Notes: generated by a model not told the origin, from the letters alone. A DNA stretch of 64,000 nucleotides from CAYWFP01 sp964457365 (GCA_964457365.1 CAYWFP010000001.1:62001-126000); one strand, 5' to 3'. Shown: positions 1 to 8,407, counted from the stretch's first letter. Program-made: numbers and translations.

Positions 1-1
1 C

Positions 2-544
2 GCGCACGATCTGCACCGTGTGGTCGGACCGCGCCGTTTCCGCCCCGGCGATATCCTCTGCGTCGGCGGTTTCCACATTCACACCCTGGCCACGCCGCAC
101 GACGCGCAGGAGCCGGTGGCGCTGGTGCTCGAACGCAACGGCCTGCGCGTGGGCGTGCTGACCGATCTGGGTACGTGCTGGCCGGGGCTGGCGGACCTGC
201 TGCCGACGCTCGACGCGGTGGTGCTCGAGAGCAACTACGACCCGCAGATGCTGGCGACGGGGCCGTACCCGAAGAAGCTCAAGGCGCGCATCGCCTCCGC
301 CCGGGGGCATATCAGCAACGAGGAGGCCGCCGCGCTGGTGCGCGACTTTGCCGATACGCGGCTGCAGGCGGTGATGCTGGCGCATCTGAGCGAAACCAAC
401 AACCGTCCCGAGATCGCGCTGGGGTGCATGCAACTGCACGCGCGTGAGTTGATCGCGCGCCAGGAGTTGCGCATTCTCGTGGCGCCGCGCCACGTGCCGT
501 CGCCGGTGCTCCGGATTCGTGCCCGGGAAGGCGCGTCCGGGTAG
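2..544 (+). CDS. MBL-fold metallo-hydrolase, C-terminal part (partial)
   Basis: The reading frame is open to the left edge, so the N-terminus, including the expected HxHxDH metal motif, lies outside the window. What remains matches the second half of the YycJ/WalJ-like metallo-beta-lactamase family: a GxxxHTLATPHD stretch, then GVLTDLG, then a VVLESNYDPQML segment (family Asp/Glu-Asn-Tyr-Asp), then GHISNEEAA and a late AHLSETNN histidine. These are the usual di-metal ligands of small cytoplasmic phosphodiesterase/exonuclease-like members. It is followed by a methyltransferase gene after 76 bases. The exact substrate cannot be read. Confidence 0.8.
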   Translation, partial: AHDLHRVVGPRRFRPGDILCVGGFHIHTLATPHDAQEPVALVLERNGLRVGVLTDLGTCWPGLADLLPTLDAVVLESNYDPQMLATGPYPKKLKARIASARGHISNEEAAALVRDFADTRLQAVMLAHLSETNNRPEIALGCMQLHARELIARQELRILVAPRHVPSPVLRIRAREGASG

Positions 545-620
545 GCGCTCCCCTCTTTCATTCAGCCGCGCATTCTGCACAATAGGCGTCATGACAGCCC
601 TGCAGAAGGAGACCCGTCCC

Positions 621-1430
621 ATGGCCAAGAAGAAGCGCCGCCTGAGCGCGAAGACCGCGAACAGGCACGCGCTCTACGAACAGGCGGTTCAGTGCCCCGA
701 AGCCGACGTCGACTTTGTCGAGAAGGTGTTCAAGAAACGCAACAGGCGCAAGCCGCGACTCCTGCGCGAGGATTTCTGCGGCACCGCCGTCACCGCCGCG
801 GAATTCGTCAAGCGCCACGCGGACAACCGCGCGCTCGGGGTCGACCTCGACGCCGAGACGCTCGCCTGGGGGCGCGAGCGTCATCTCGAACCGCTCGGCG
901 AACGCGCCGCGCACGTAACGCTGATCCACGACAACGTGCTGGCGGTGAACGAACCGCGGGTCGAGGTGGTGCTGGCGATGAACTTCAGCTACTTCATCTT
1001 CAAGACGCGCCCGGAGCTGGCGGCCTACTTCGCCGCGGTGCGCAACGCCCTCCTGCCCGGCGGACTCTTCGTCCTCGACATCTACGGCGGCACCGAGGCG
1101 CAGCAGACGCTGAAGGAGAAGAAGAAGAAGGACGGCTTCACCTACGTCTGGGACCAGCACGAGTTCAATCCCATCACCAACGAGGCGGTCAACTACATCC
1201 ACTTCCACTTCCCCGACGGCTCGAAGATGAAGAAAGCCTTCAGCTACGACTGGCGGCTCTGGACGGCGCGGGAGGTTACGGACCTGTTGGCCGAGGCCGG
1301 GTTCGCCCGCACCGACGTCTACTGGGAAGGCTGGGACGAGAAGCGCGAGGAGGGCGACGGCGTCTTCAAGAAGCGGACCCGCGCCGAGAACTGCGAGGGG
1401 TGGATCGCCTACATCGTGGCGGAGACATGA
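621..1430 (+). CDS. class I SAM-dependent methyltransferase
   Basis: A 269-residue protein. The ATG at 621 is chosen because an AGAAGGAGA ribosome site lies just upstream; the open frame reaches further 5' but has no such site. A Lys/Arg-rich N-terminus precedes a Rossmann-type domain: LREDFCGTA (motif I region), ALGVDLDAETL (acidic residue after beta-2 for the SAM ribose), VEVVLAMNFSYF (motif IV) and LLPGGLFVLDIYGG (motif post-IV/VI). This is the pattern of small-molecule class I methyltransferases. Its stop overlaps the start of the next gene as ATGA, so the two are translationally coupled. Substrate unknown. Confidence 0.8.
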   Translation: MAKKKRRLSAKTANRHALYEQAVQCPEADVDFVEKVFKKRNRRKPRLLREDFCGTAVTAAEFVKRHADNRALGVDLDAETLAWGRERHLEPLGERAAHVTLIHDNVLAVNEPRVEVVLAMNFSYFIFKTRPELAAYFAAVRNALLPGGLFVLDIYGGTEAQQTLKEKKKKDGFTYVWDQHEFNPITNEAVNYIHFHFPDGSKMKKAFSYDWRLWTAREVTDLLAEAGFARTDVYWEGWDEKREEGDGVFKKRTRAENCEGWIAYIVAET

Positions 1431-2293
1431 GCGAACGCGTGTCCATCGTCATGCTGGCGTGCGACAAGAGCCGCTACACGCGCCGGACGCTCGAGAGCCT
1501 GCTGGGCTCGACGCACGACGCGGTGGAGGTCGTGCTGCTCGATAACGGCTCGACCGACGATACGCCCGCGGTCTTCGCCGGGTTCGCGGCGGAGGCGGGG
1601 AAACGCGGCTGGACGGTGAAGAGGTTGCACGAGGCGGAGAATATCGGCGCGGTCGCCGGCCGCAACCGGGCGCTCGCGGAAGTCGGCGGCGACTACGTGG
1701 TCTTTCTCGACAACGACGTCGTGCTCGGCGTGCGAAGCTGGATGGAGAAGATGATCCGCGCGCTGCGGGCGGAGCCGGATATCGGCATTCTCGGCCCGAA
1801 GATCCTGTTTGCGGAAGGAACCAATCCGATCCAGCAGGCCGGCTGCACGGTCTGCCGCGGCGGGCGGGTGGTCTTCCGCGGCCGCGGGGCCGCACGCGAC
1901 GATCCGCGCTATGACGAGGCGTGCGACGCGCAGGCGTTGATCAGCGCGTGCTGGATGATGCCGAAGGACGTGGCGGACGCGCTCGGGCCGCTGGACATGC
2001 GTTTCCACCCGGTGCAGTTCGAGGACATCGACTACTGCTACCGCGCGCGCGCGGCCGGGTGGCGCTGCCGCTACGATCCGGCGGTCTTCGTCTACCACTT
2101 CGAGAACGTGACCACCGGCGACATGCCCGGCACGAGCTATCGCTACCTGACGGTGAAGAACGGCAAGAAGTTCAAGGAGAAGTGGCGCGAGGCGATCGCC
2201 GCCGAAGGCGGCCCCGACGATGCTTCGGTAAGTTGGCAGGAATTTCCGAAAGTGCCCTTCGAGACGGTGAAGGAGCTCAGGATCGATGATTGA
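1427..2293 (+). CDS. glycosyltransferase family 2
   Basis: A 288-residue GT-A fold enzyme starting at the ATGA overlap with the methyltransferase. Visible motifs are SIVMLACDKSRYTRRTLESLL at the N-terminus, LLDNGSTDDT (nucleotide-binding), VVFLDNDVVL (the DxD-like metal site, here DND) and FHPVQFEDIDYCYRARAAGW, the acceptor-side ED motif of GT2 rhamnosyl/galactosyltransferase-like enzymes. No membrane segment is seen, so it is expected in the cytoplasm or at the membrane face, building a surface glycan. It overlaps the next gene by 8 bases. The sugar donor is not predictable. Confidence 0.85.
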   Translation: MSERVSIVMLACDKSRYTRRTLESLLGSTHDAVEVVLLDNGSTDDTPAVFAGFAAEAGKRGWTVKRLHEAENIGAVAGRNRALAEVGGDYVVFLDNDVVLGVRSWMEKMIRALRAEPDIGILGPKILFAEGTNPIQQAGCTVCRGGRVVFRGRGAARDDPRYDEACDAQALISACWMMPKDVADALGPLDMRFHPVQFEDIDYCYRARAAGWRCRYDPAVFVYHFENVTTGDMPGTSYRYLTVKNGKKFKEKWREAIAAEGGPDDASVSWQEFPKVPFETVKELRIDD

Positions 2294-3077
2294 AAACCCC
2301 ACGCGGCAGGCGGCGCTCCGCCTGGTCGGAAATATCGTCAACACGGTCTTTCTGCTGGTGCTCGTCGCGGGGCTGGTGATGCTCATGGCGTTGCGGCACC
2401 GCTACGTCAGCGGCGACACCGTCGGCATCCGCTTCGCCGAGATCGACTCTTTCTTTCCCAGGCCGAAACCGGAAATGCCGGCAAAGACGCCGGCGGCGAA
2501 GGAGGAAGACGCGAAGCCCGACGAGCCGGCGATTGCCGAGGTGGAGAAAGACGAGCCGGAGAAGACCGAGGCCGAGAATCCGGAGAAGCCGAAGAAGCCG
2601 AAGAAGCCCGAGAAGATCGACTGGAAGAACACCGAGATCGTCAGCAGCGTTCCCGGCGCCTATGCCGCGCTCTTCCGCTCGCGCGCGGCGCTGGGGCTCT
2701 GCGTGGGGCGCGAATACATCCGCGTCTACAAGAACGTCGCGACGCCGGAGACGACCCCGGTCGGCGACTACCGGATCCTCGCGCGCGAGACCGAGAACGG
2801 CGCGCCGGTGCTGATTCTGAACTACCCGACCACCGCCGACGCCAGGAAGGCGCTCGCGGCGGGGCGGATCGAGCAGGGCGTGATGGACCGGATCCAGCAG
2901 GCCGCGCTCGGTGACGTGGCGCCGCCGTTCGATACGCCACTCGGCGGGCCGCTGCGTCTCATCGTCGCCGGCCAGGCCGGACCGCCGAACGCCATCGACG
3001 TGACGTTGCGCAAAGCGGAGCTGGAGGAGCTCGCCCGGGCACTGAAGGTCGGCTCTACCGTGCGCATCCGGGAGTAA
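2286..3077 (+). CDS. membrane-anchored degenerate L,D-transpeptidase-like protein
   Basis: A 263-residue protein with one membrane segment (about residues 16-37) followed by a 70-residue linker rich in Glu, Lys and Pro. The C-terminal part resembles the YkuD/YafK fold: GREYIRVYKN, TPVGDYRI, LILNYPTTADA, FDTPLGGPLRLIV and a final AxxVGSTVRI strand. In active YkuD enzymes the LGG strand ends in a His-Gly and is followed by a catalytic SxGC(I/V) motif. Here the corresponding stretch reads AGQAGPPNAIDVTL, with neither His nor Cys. I read it as an inactive relative, perhaps a peptidoglycan-binding protein. It overlaps the upstream GT2 gene by 8 bases. Confidence 0.65.
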   Translation: MIENPTRQAALRLVGNIVNTVFLLVLVAGLVMLMALRHRYVSGDTVGIRFAEIDSFFPRPKPEMPAKTPAAKEEDAKPDEPAIAEVEKDEPEKTEAENPEKPKKPKKPEKIDWKNTEIVSSVPGAYAALFRSRAALGLCVGREYIRVYKNVATPETTPVGDYRILARETENGAPVLILNYPTTADARKALAAGRIEQGVMDRIQQAALGDVAPPFDTPLGGPLRLIVAGQAGPPNAIDVTLRKAELEELARALKVGSTVRIRE

Positions 3078-3230
3078 GAATCCGGTAAGTTGGCGTCTTG
3101 TCCCGACCACTCGGGTCGCGGCTGCACCGCCGCCTGGCATCGGGACCGTCGGCGCGCCGAACGAAATCCCGATCTTGTTGCATAACGGGTCCTTAGGCTC
3201 GCGCGCTTCAGGCGTTCCCGGGTTTTCTCG

Positions 3231-3258
3231 TTGCCTTCGCCTTCGCCGCGGGTAGGAT
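3231..3258 (+). promoter_or_regulatory. candidate sigma-70 promoter for the small membrane protein/ribokinase pair
   Basis: TTGCCT at 3231-3236 and TAGGAT at 3253-3258 with a 16-base spacer, ending 32 bases before the ATG at 3291. Each box matches 4 of 6 consensus positions. The rest of the 213-base gap (3078-3290) shows no gene. Confidence 0.4.
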
Positions 3259-3290
3259 GACACGGATTCGGTCGTCTTGAGGAAACGTCC

Positions 3291-3479
3291 ATGCTCCGCA
3301 ATCTCTTCCGCGCGCTCGTCTTCCCCTTCGCCCTCGTCGCCGGCTGTCTCATCGGCCTGACCGCGGCGCTGATCTACGCGCCGTTCATGCTTTACCATTT
3401 CCTCCGCGATCGTCGCCTCGACGAAGAGAAGGCCCGGGCGCGCCAGGCGGGTGCCACGCGGGAGACGAACCATGCCTAA
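3291..3479 (+). CDS. small membrane protein, 62 aa
   Basis: An unrecognised 62-residue protein. Residues about 7-40 are hydrophobic (FPFALVAGCLIGLTAALIYA), followed by a charged tail DRRLDEEKARAR, which fits a single-span or hairpin inner-membrane protein with a cytoplasmic C-terminus. A GAGGAAA ribosome site precedes the ATG. It overlaps the start of the ribokinase gene by 8 bases, so the two are probably cotranscribed and translationally coupled. No function can be assigned. Confidence 0.6.
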   Translation: MLRNLFRALVFPFALVAGCLIGLTAALIYAPFMLYHFLRDRRLDEEKARARQAGATRETNHA

Positions 3480-4386
3480 TATCCTCGTCGTCGGAAGCGC
3501 CAACATGGACGTGATCGTCCCGGCCGAACGCCTCCCCGCGCCGGGGGAAACCGTGCTCATCGACGACGTCACCCTCGGCAACGGCGGCAAGGGCGCCAAT
3601 ACCGCCGTCGCCGTCGCGCGCCTCGGCGGGGAGGTCCGCTTCGTCGGCGCGGTGGGCGACGATTTCTTCGGCCGGGCGATCCGGCGGAGCCTGGAAGCGA
3701 ACGGCGTCGACTGCCGCTATCTGCAGACGGTCCGCGGCGGCAGCGGCACCGCCATCATCCTGTTGCACCCGGCGACGGGCGAGAACGCGATCCTCGTCGG
3801 CGCGGCGGCCAACCGCAAGCTCCATCTGCCGGAGGACGACGAGCCGTTCCGCTGGGCCGATATGGTCATGATGCAGCTCGAAACGCCGGTGGAGGTCAAC
3901 GTCGAGGCGGCGCTGCGCGCGGAGACGCACGGCGTGCCGGTGATCCTCGACCCGGCGCCCGCGCAGGCGGACCTGCCGCAGGAGCTCTTCAACCTCTGCG
4001 ATGTCGTCTCGCCCAACGAGACGGAGCTGGCGCTGCTGAGCGGCATGCCCGTCGGTTCGCGCAAGGAGGCGGAGGCCGCGGCGCAGGCGTTGCTGGAGCG
4101 CGGCGTCGAGGACGTCGTCGTCAAGATGGCGGAGAAGGGCGCGCTCTGGCTGCGCGCGGACGACAAGCTCTTCGTCCCGCCGTGCGAGGTGAACGCGGTC
4201 GACACGACCGCCGCCGGCGACGCGTTCACCGGCGCGCTGGCGCTGGCGCTGGCCGCGGGCAGGCCCCGCGAGGAGGCGTTGCAGGAGGCCGCACTCGCCG
4301 GCGCGCTGACGGTGACGCGAGCGGGAGCGCAGAACTCCCTGCCGACGCGGGCGGACGTGGAGGCGTTCCGCCGGACGCCGGGCTGA
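3472..4386 (+). CDS. rbsK: ribokinase (PfkB family)
   Basis: A 304-residue sugar kinase close to the usual ribokinase length. The N-terminal GSANMD and GGKGANTAVAVARLGG signature (about residues 37-53) and the C-terminal DTTAAGDAFTGALALAL signature, whose Asp is the catalytic base, identify the PfkB family. The GSANMD...GGKGAN combination is typical of ribokinase, which makes ribose-5-phosphate from ribose and ATP. The ATG at 3472 is preferred over an earlier in-frame start because MPNILVVGSANMD is the natural N-terminus. No ribose transporter is adjacent, so another PfkB sugar substrate remains possible. Confidence 0.85.
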   Translation: MPNILVVGSANMDVIVPAERLPAPGETVLIDDVTLGNGGKGANTAVAVARLGGEVRFVGAVGDDFFGRAIRRSLEANGVDCRYLQTVRGGSGTAIILLHPATGENAILVGAAANRKLHLPEDDEPFRWADMVMMQLETPVEVNVEAALRAETHGVPVILDPAPAQADLPQELFNLCDVVSPNETELALLSGMPVGSRKEAEAAAQALLERGVEDVVVKMAEKGALWLRADDKLFVPPCEVNAVDTTAAGDAFTGALALALAAGRPREEALQEAALAGALTVTRAGAQNSLPTRADVEAFRRTPG

Positions 4387-4430
4387 TTGGGCGGCCCCGT
4401 CATCCTCGGAGTGGCCGGAATCCGCGCCTC

Positions 4431-5075
4431 TCAGGCTTTGCCGAACGGCCGGTCGGCGCGCGGACGGTTGGCGAAGTAAGCTACCGTTTCGAGCGAGGTC
4501 GTCATGTCGATGGTCTCGACGTAGATCTCCGGCGACACCCGCAGGGCCACCGGCGCGAAGTTCAACAAGCCGCGGACGCCGGCTTCGACGAGTCGATCGG
4601 TCACCTCCTGCGCGGCGGCGGCGGGGACGGTGACGATGCCGATGCGGATCTGTTGCTTGCGCACCACCGTGCCGACCTTGCCCAGCGGGTAGCAGCGGCA
4701 GCCGTGGATGACCCGGTCGACCTTGTCTTTCTGCTTGTCGAAAGCCGCGGCGATGTGGAAGTTCGCCCGGCGGCCTTCGCGGAAATAGGCCAGCAGCGCC
4801 TTGCCCAGATTGCCCACCCCCACCAGCACCGCGCGCGGCCCGGCCGGCGCGTCCAGAAACGTTCCGATAGCGGCGATCAGCTCGTCGATCTTGTAGCCCT
4901 TGCGGGCGTTGCCGTTGGTCCGGATCGCCATCAGGTCGCGCCGGATCTGCGCGGCGGAGTTGCCGCTGAGCCGGGCCAGCTCGTGCGAGTAGATGTACCC
5001 GGTCCCGTCGTTGCTCAAAATCATGAGCAACCGGCGATACTGGCTCAGCCGCCCGATCGTCTTGTCGGAAACCAC
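4431..5075 (-). CDS. rex: redox-sensing transcriptional repressor Rex
   Basis: A 214-residue protein, the normal Rex length. The N-terminus is a winged helix (TIGRLSQYRRLL, SHELARLSGNSAAQIRRDL) and the C-terminus a Rossmann domain with GVGNLGKALL, then GTVVRKQQIRIGIVTVPAAAAQEV and GLLNFAPVALRV, all characteristic of Rex, which senses the NADH/NAD+ ratio. I start it at the GTG (5075) because GGGGGAGG lies six bases upstream. The longer in-frame ATG version at 5150 would begin inside the promoter described below. It stands alone and probably controls its own transcription. Confidence 0.93.
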   Translation of the reverse strand: MVSDKTIGRLSQYRRLLMILSNDGTGYIYSHELARLSGNSAAQIRRDLMAIRTNGNARKGYKIDELIAAIGTFLDAPAGPRAVLVGVGNLGKALLAYFREGRRANFHIAAAFDKQKDKVDRVIHGCRCYPLGKVGTVVRKQQIRIGIVTVPAAAAQEVTDRLVEAGVRGLLNFAPVALRVSPEIYVETIDMTTSLETVAYFANRPRADRPFGKA

Positions 5076-5134
5076 GCGATGCCTCCCCCGGGGTGCTGTG
5101 ATCTGCCACGCGTGCGGATAAAGCGGATGATGCA

Positions 5135-5164
5135 ATGTTACTCTTATCACAGCTCTATTGTCAA
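5135..5164 (-). promoter_or_regulatory. rex promoter
   Basis: On the minus strand a perfect TTGACA (-35, positions 5164-5159) is followed after 18 bases by TAACAT (-10, positions 5140-5135), about 60 bases upstream of the rex GTG start. The candidate Rex operator covers the spacer and the -10 box. Confidence 0.65.
5136..5151. promoter_or_regulatory. candidate Rex operator (autoregulation)
   Basis: The minus strand reads TGTGATAAGAGTAACA: half-sites TGTGAT and (reverse complement) TGTTAC around a 4-base centre. Known Rex sites share the 16-base layout TGTGAA-N4-TTCACA or TGTTAA-N4-TTAACA, so each half matches 5 of 6 positions. It overlaps the rex -10 box, where bound repressor would block RNA polymerase. 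Confidence 0.55.
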
Positions 5165-5267
5165 GCGCGATTATGCTGTCCGGTCATGCCGCGCTTCGTT
5201 AACGGAGTTTTCACGGATAAAATATGCGTTCCGCCGGCATTCGCGGCGTATTACCATGGAGAAGGCG

Positions 5268-7274
5268 CTATCGGCCACGCGTCGCCGGCAGGACGAGGCG
5301 AAAGCAGGCGCCGCCGCGACCGGGTTCGTACTGCAGGTCGCCCCCCATGGCGCGGGCCAGCCGCCGGCTCAGCGCCAGCCCCAGCCCCACCCCCGGCGCG
5401 GAGTTGGCCGCGTCGCGCGCGCTCTTGCGGAAGGGGCGGAAGATGCGCGCCTTCTCGCGCGGCTCGATGCCGGGGCCGAAGTCGCGCAGGCGGATCACGC
5501 CGCGCCCGTTTTCCACCGTCGCGCGCAATTCGATGCGCTTCTCTTCGGCCGTGGCGGCGTACTTGCAGGCGTTGTCGACGAGGTTGAAGAGGATCTGTTC
5601 CACCGCGGTCGCGTCGACGCGCAGGCGACACCGTCGCGCTGCTTCCGTCTCGTCGATGGCGAGGGTGAAGCCGGCGCTCCGGGCCCGCTCGTGCAGCCGC
5701 TCGCAGGCGCGCGCCAGCGTCTCGCTCAGGCCGAGAGTTTCGATCCGTCCGCGCGCGCGGCCGCGCTCCAGGCGCGCGTAGGAGAGCACGTTCTCCACCA
5801 GGTGCGCCAGGCGGTTGGCCTCGGTGGTCAACGTCTGCAGGTAGCGCTTGCGTTTCGTCTGCGGCACCATCCCCCCCGCGAGCATCTCCGAGTACATGCG
5901 GAAGGTCGTCAACGGCGTGCGCATCTCGTGCGTCACCGCCGAGACGAAGGCGCCGCGGCGTTCGCTCAGGTCCAGCGCCCCCCTGAGCAGCGCCGCGATG
6001 GCCAGCGCCGCGACGATCACGCCCGACCACGCCAGCGCCAGGGTGATACCGATGGGCGAAACATAGGCCGGCGCCTCCGGCTCCGCGCCCGGCACGAGTC
6101 GCAGCGGCAGCCCGGCCAGCAGGCGGGAGCGGTCGCCCCTTCGCCCGTTGCGCGTCGGTTCCAGCCGCGCCTGGGGCAGCAGGTCGCGAATCTCCTCGAG
6201 CAGCATCGTCTCGATCCCGGGCCAGTCCAGCAGGCACCCCTGGCAGGTGATCGGGTCGTCCGTGGCGAAGGTACGCAGCAGGACCAGCCGGTTGCCGATC
6301 CAGCGCGCCTGCATTGCCTCCGGCTCCGGCGCTGTCGCAGGGGCCTCCGTGGAGGGCGCGGCGGGCGTCTCGTCGGGTCGGCTCCTCTTCACCGGCATCT
6401 TGTTCTTCACGACCCGAGGCGGCATCTGGCCGATGTCGTTGCTGGTCTTGATGTCCTCGAAGTTGCGGCGCAGCACCTGCGCGCGGCTGGCGAATTCGCG
6501 CCGGTTGTACTTCTCCTGACGCTGCTCCGCCTGCGCCATCGGTTGGTTGGCGGTCTGCCTGTCCGGCAGCGGGTACACCTCGTCCGGCGTCATGATCTGC
6601 TTCGGTTCGCGGGCCTGCCACATCTCGTCAGAGAGCAGCTCCTCGGCGCGGACGTACTTCTTTGTCGTGTCGGTCTGCCGCGTTTCGTCCGCCGGCGTCT
6701 CTTCGGAAACGGCGGATCGGATCGGCAAACGCCCCGACCAGTACGCCTGCCCGTCCGCGCGCCGGTGCGGGGCGGCTTCGGCTGCGGCCAGGAGAATCGT
6801 CTCGCGTTCCTGTCGCAGCAGCGCCTCGGCCCGCGCCAGCGCATCCGCGTCGAGATGATCGCGCGCGGCCAGCGCCCGCCAGCGCTCCTCCGGCGCCTGC
6901 GGCGAGGTGAGGGTGCCGTCGCGGGCGAGTTGGAAGTGCAGACGGATATAACGTTCCGGGCGGTGCAGAAGCGGCGAGGGCAGAAGCGGCGCGCCTGTGT
7001 CCTTCACCGGGAGGTTCGGGTAGATCCGGTCGGCCGCGACGAAGGGCCGGTACATCCACGCCGGCCGCGCGGATTCGCCCGCGATCAGCGGCGCCAGGCG
7101 GCTGTCCATGCGCCAGAGGGCCAGGCGGACGGTCTCCTCGCGCGCGGCCCGCACCTGTGCCTGGCGCCGCAGGCGGTCGAGTTCGAGCAGCGTGCCGCTC
7201 ATCCAGATCATCGCCGCCAGCGCCACGAGCAGGCAGAGGGTGAAGAGCAGCCAGACCGTCAGCGGGCGGTTCAT
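5268..7274 (-). CDS. membrane sensor histidine kinase
   Basis: A 668-residue kinase. It has an N-terminal membrane segment (about 8-27), a long external region of some 380 residues with a CQGC cysteine pair, and a second membrane segment near 415-435. The HisKA helix has its phospho-acceptor His near residue 449 in FVSAVTHEMRTPLTTF. The HATPase domain shows the N box NLVDNACKYA, G1 RDFGPGI and G2 GVGLGLALSRRLARAMGG. No HAMP domain is evident. Its start overlaps the stop of the response-regulator gene as ATGA, so the two form a cognate pair. The signal is unknown; the CxxC in the sensor could be redox- or metal-responsive. Confidence 0.9.
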   Translation of the reverse strand: MNRPLTVWLLFTLCLLVALAAMIWMSGTLLELDRLRRQAQVRAAREETVRLALWRMDSRLAPLIAGESARPAWMYRPFVAADRIYPNLPVKDTGAPLLPSPLLHRPERYIRLHFQLARDGTLTSPQAPEERWRALAARDHLDADALARAEALLRQERETILLAAAEAAPHRRADGQAYWSGRLPIRSAVSEETPADETRQTDTTKKYVRAEELLSDEMWQAREPKQIMTPDEVYPLPDRQTANQPMAQAEQRQEKYNRREFASRAQVLRRNFEDIKTSNDIGQMPPRVVKNKMPVKRSRPDETPAAPSTEAPATAPEPEAMQARWIGNRLVLLRTFATDDPITCQGCLLDWPGIETMLLEEIRDLLPQARLEPTRNGRRGDRSRLLAGLPLRLVPGAEPEAPAYVSPIGITLALAWSGVIVAALAIAALLRGALDLSERRGAFVSAVTHEMRTPLTTFRMYSEMLAGGMVPQTKRKRYLQTLTTEANRLAHLVENVLSYARLERGRARGRIETLGLSETLARACERLHERARSAGFTLAIDETEAARRCRLRVDATAVEQILFNLVDNACKYAATAEEKRIELRATVENGRGVIRLRDFGPGIEPREKARIFRPFRKSARDAANSAPGVGLGLALSRRLARAMGGDLQYEPGRGGACFRLVLPATRGR

Positions 7275-7978
7275 GATGCGTGTCCGTTGCCGTCGAAGAG
7301 ATAGCCCTTGCCGCGGACGGTGCGGATCACGGCCGGCTCGGCCGCGTTGTCGCGCAGCTTCTCGCGCAGGCGCGCCACGTGCATGTCCACGGTGCGGGTC
7401 TCGATGCCGGTGGTGTCGATGCGCCAGACGCGGGTGAGGATCTCTTCGCGGGTGACCGTCTTGCCCGCGCGCGCGGCAAGGTAGCGCACAAGCTCCGCCT
7501 CGCGTTCGGAGAGGGGCGCCGGCTTGTTACCGTCGATGAAGACTTCGCGCCGTACCAGGTCGATCCGCCCGCCGGGGATCTCGACGGCGTCGACGTCGCC
7601 CGGGCGTTCGGGCGAGCGGCGCAGCACCGCCTCGACGCGGGCGAGCAGTTCCTTGACGCTGAAGGGCTTGACCACGTAGTCGTCGGCGCCGAGGGAAAGG
7701 CCGCGGACGCGGTCGTGCTCCTCGCCGCGGGCGGTGAGGATGATCACCGGCACGGTCGGCCGCGCGCCGCGCAGCTCCTCCAGGATCGCCAGCCCGTCGC
7801 GCCCGGGCAGCACCAGGTCCAAGAGCAGCAGGTCGTAGTCGCACCGCAGCGCCGTCTCGAGCCCGCGTTCGCCGTGGTCGCACTCGACGATGCCGAAGCC
7901 GGCGAACGCCAGCGCGTCGACGATGCCCTGCCGGATCGCCGCGTCGTCCTCGATGACCAGAATCTGCCGCTTGGCCAT
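7271..7978 (-). CDS. OmpR/PhoB-family response regulator
   Basis: A 235-residue two-domain regulator. The receiver has the acidic pair at residues 11-12 (IEDD), phospho-acceptor Asp54 in LLLDLVLPGRDGL, a Thr in IILTARG and the conserved Lys in YVVKPFSVKELLAR. The C-terminal winged helix (LSEREAELVRYLAARAGKTVTREEIL, then TRTVDMHVARLREKL and IRTVRGKGYLF) is the OmpR DNA-binding type. The ATG at 7978 is used because AGGGGAGA precedes it; the open frame upstream lacks a ribosome site. It is upstream of and overlaps its histidine kinase. Confidence 0.95.
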   Translation of the reverse strand: MAKRQILVIEDDAAIRQGIVDALAFAGFGIVECDHGERGLETALRCDYDLLLLDLVLPGRDGLAILEELRGARPTVPVIILTARGEEHDRVRGLSLGADDYVVKPFSVKELLARVEAVLRRSPERPGDVDAVEIPGGRIDLVRREVFIDGNKPAPLSEREAELVRYLAARAGKTVTREEILTRVWRIDTTGIETRTVDMHVARLREKLRDNAAEPAVIRTVRGKGYLFDGNGHAS

Positions 7979-8026
7979 GGTGTCTCCCCTTTTCACTCTA
8001 GCGGCCGGCGGCTTGCGCGGCAACCG

Positions 8027-8407
8027 CTATTTGCGGATATGGCTGCGATGGATCCAGAGGCCGTCGTGTTCCCGGTCGCGCGTCTCGAAGCGGATGTTCT
8101 CGTAGTTCTCCCGCGTCTCGAACTCGGTCCGCCGGTTGGGGGTTTCCAGGTTCAGCGTCGGTGTCGAGACCGTCTCGGGATACTGCGGACCCTGCCGCCG
8201 CGCCGCGGTTTTTCCTTCCGGCCGCCACGGCGCATCTCTTCCTCTTCTTTCTCGGCCGTGACGCTCAGGTCCACCGTCTTCAGCGCCAGGTCCGAGTACT
8301 GCGCTCCGGCGATCAGCTCCGTCACCTCCGCCAGCGCCGGCGCCGGTGCCGACGAGAACGAGAACCAACAGTGCGGCACGGCACCCGATGCGACCGAATC
8401 CCGTCAT
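8027..8407 (-). pseudogene. small secreted protein disrupted by two compensating frameshifts
   Basis: The ATG at 8407 follows a GGAAGGAG ribosome site and encodes a signal peptide (MTGFGRIGCRAALLVLVLVG, then TGAGA). From about 8335 coding character switches frame: codons with almost all G/C third positions give LAEVTELIAGAQYSDLALKT and then VDLSVTAEKEEEEMRR. Near the five-T run at 8209-8213 (five A on the coding strand) it switches back to QYPETVSTPTLNLETPNRRT and ends in GLWIHRSHIRK. Removing one base in the GGC-rich stretch near 8335 and adding one A in the run restores a single protein of about 126 residues. The nominal frame that runs straight through is low-quality Gly/Arg-rich. It lies 22 bases after the vWA gene and 48 before the response regulator. 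Sequencing or assembly error and real decay are both possible. Confidence 0.6.

Noticed and set aside
3078..3290. tRNA or small RNA in the 213-base gap
   Set aside because: No cloverleaf or clear terminator could be drawn; only a modest promoter near the right end.
4182..7304. 1040-codon plus-strand frame opposite rex and the histidine kinase
   Set aside because: Shadow of the two minus-strand genes, without ribosome site or domain, and it runs through the rex promoter.
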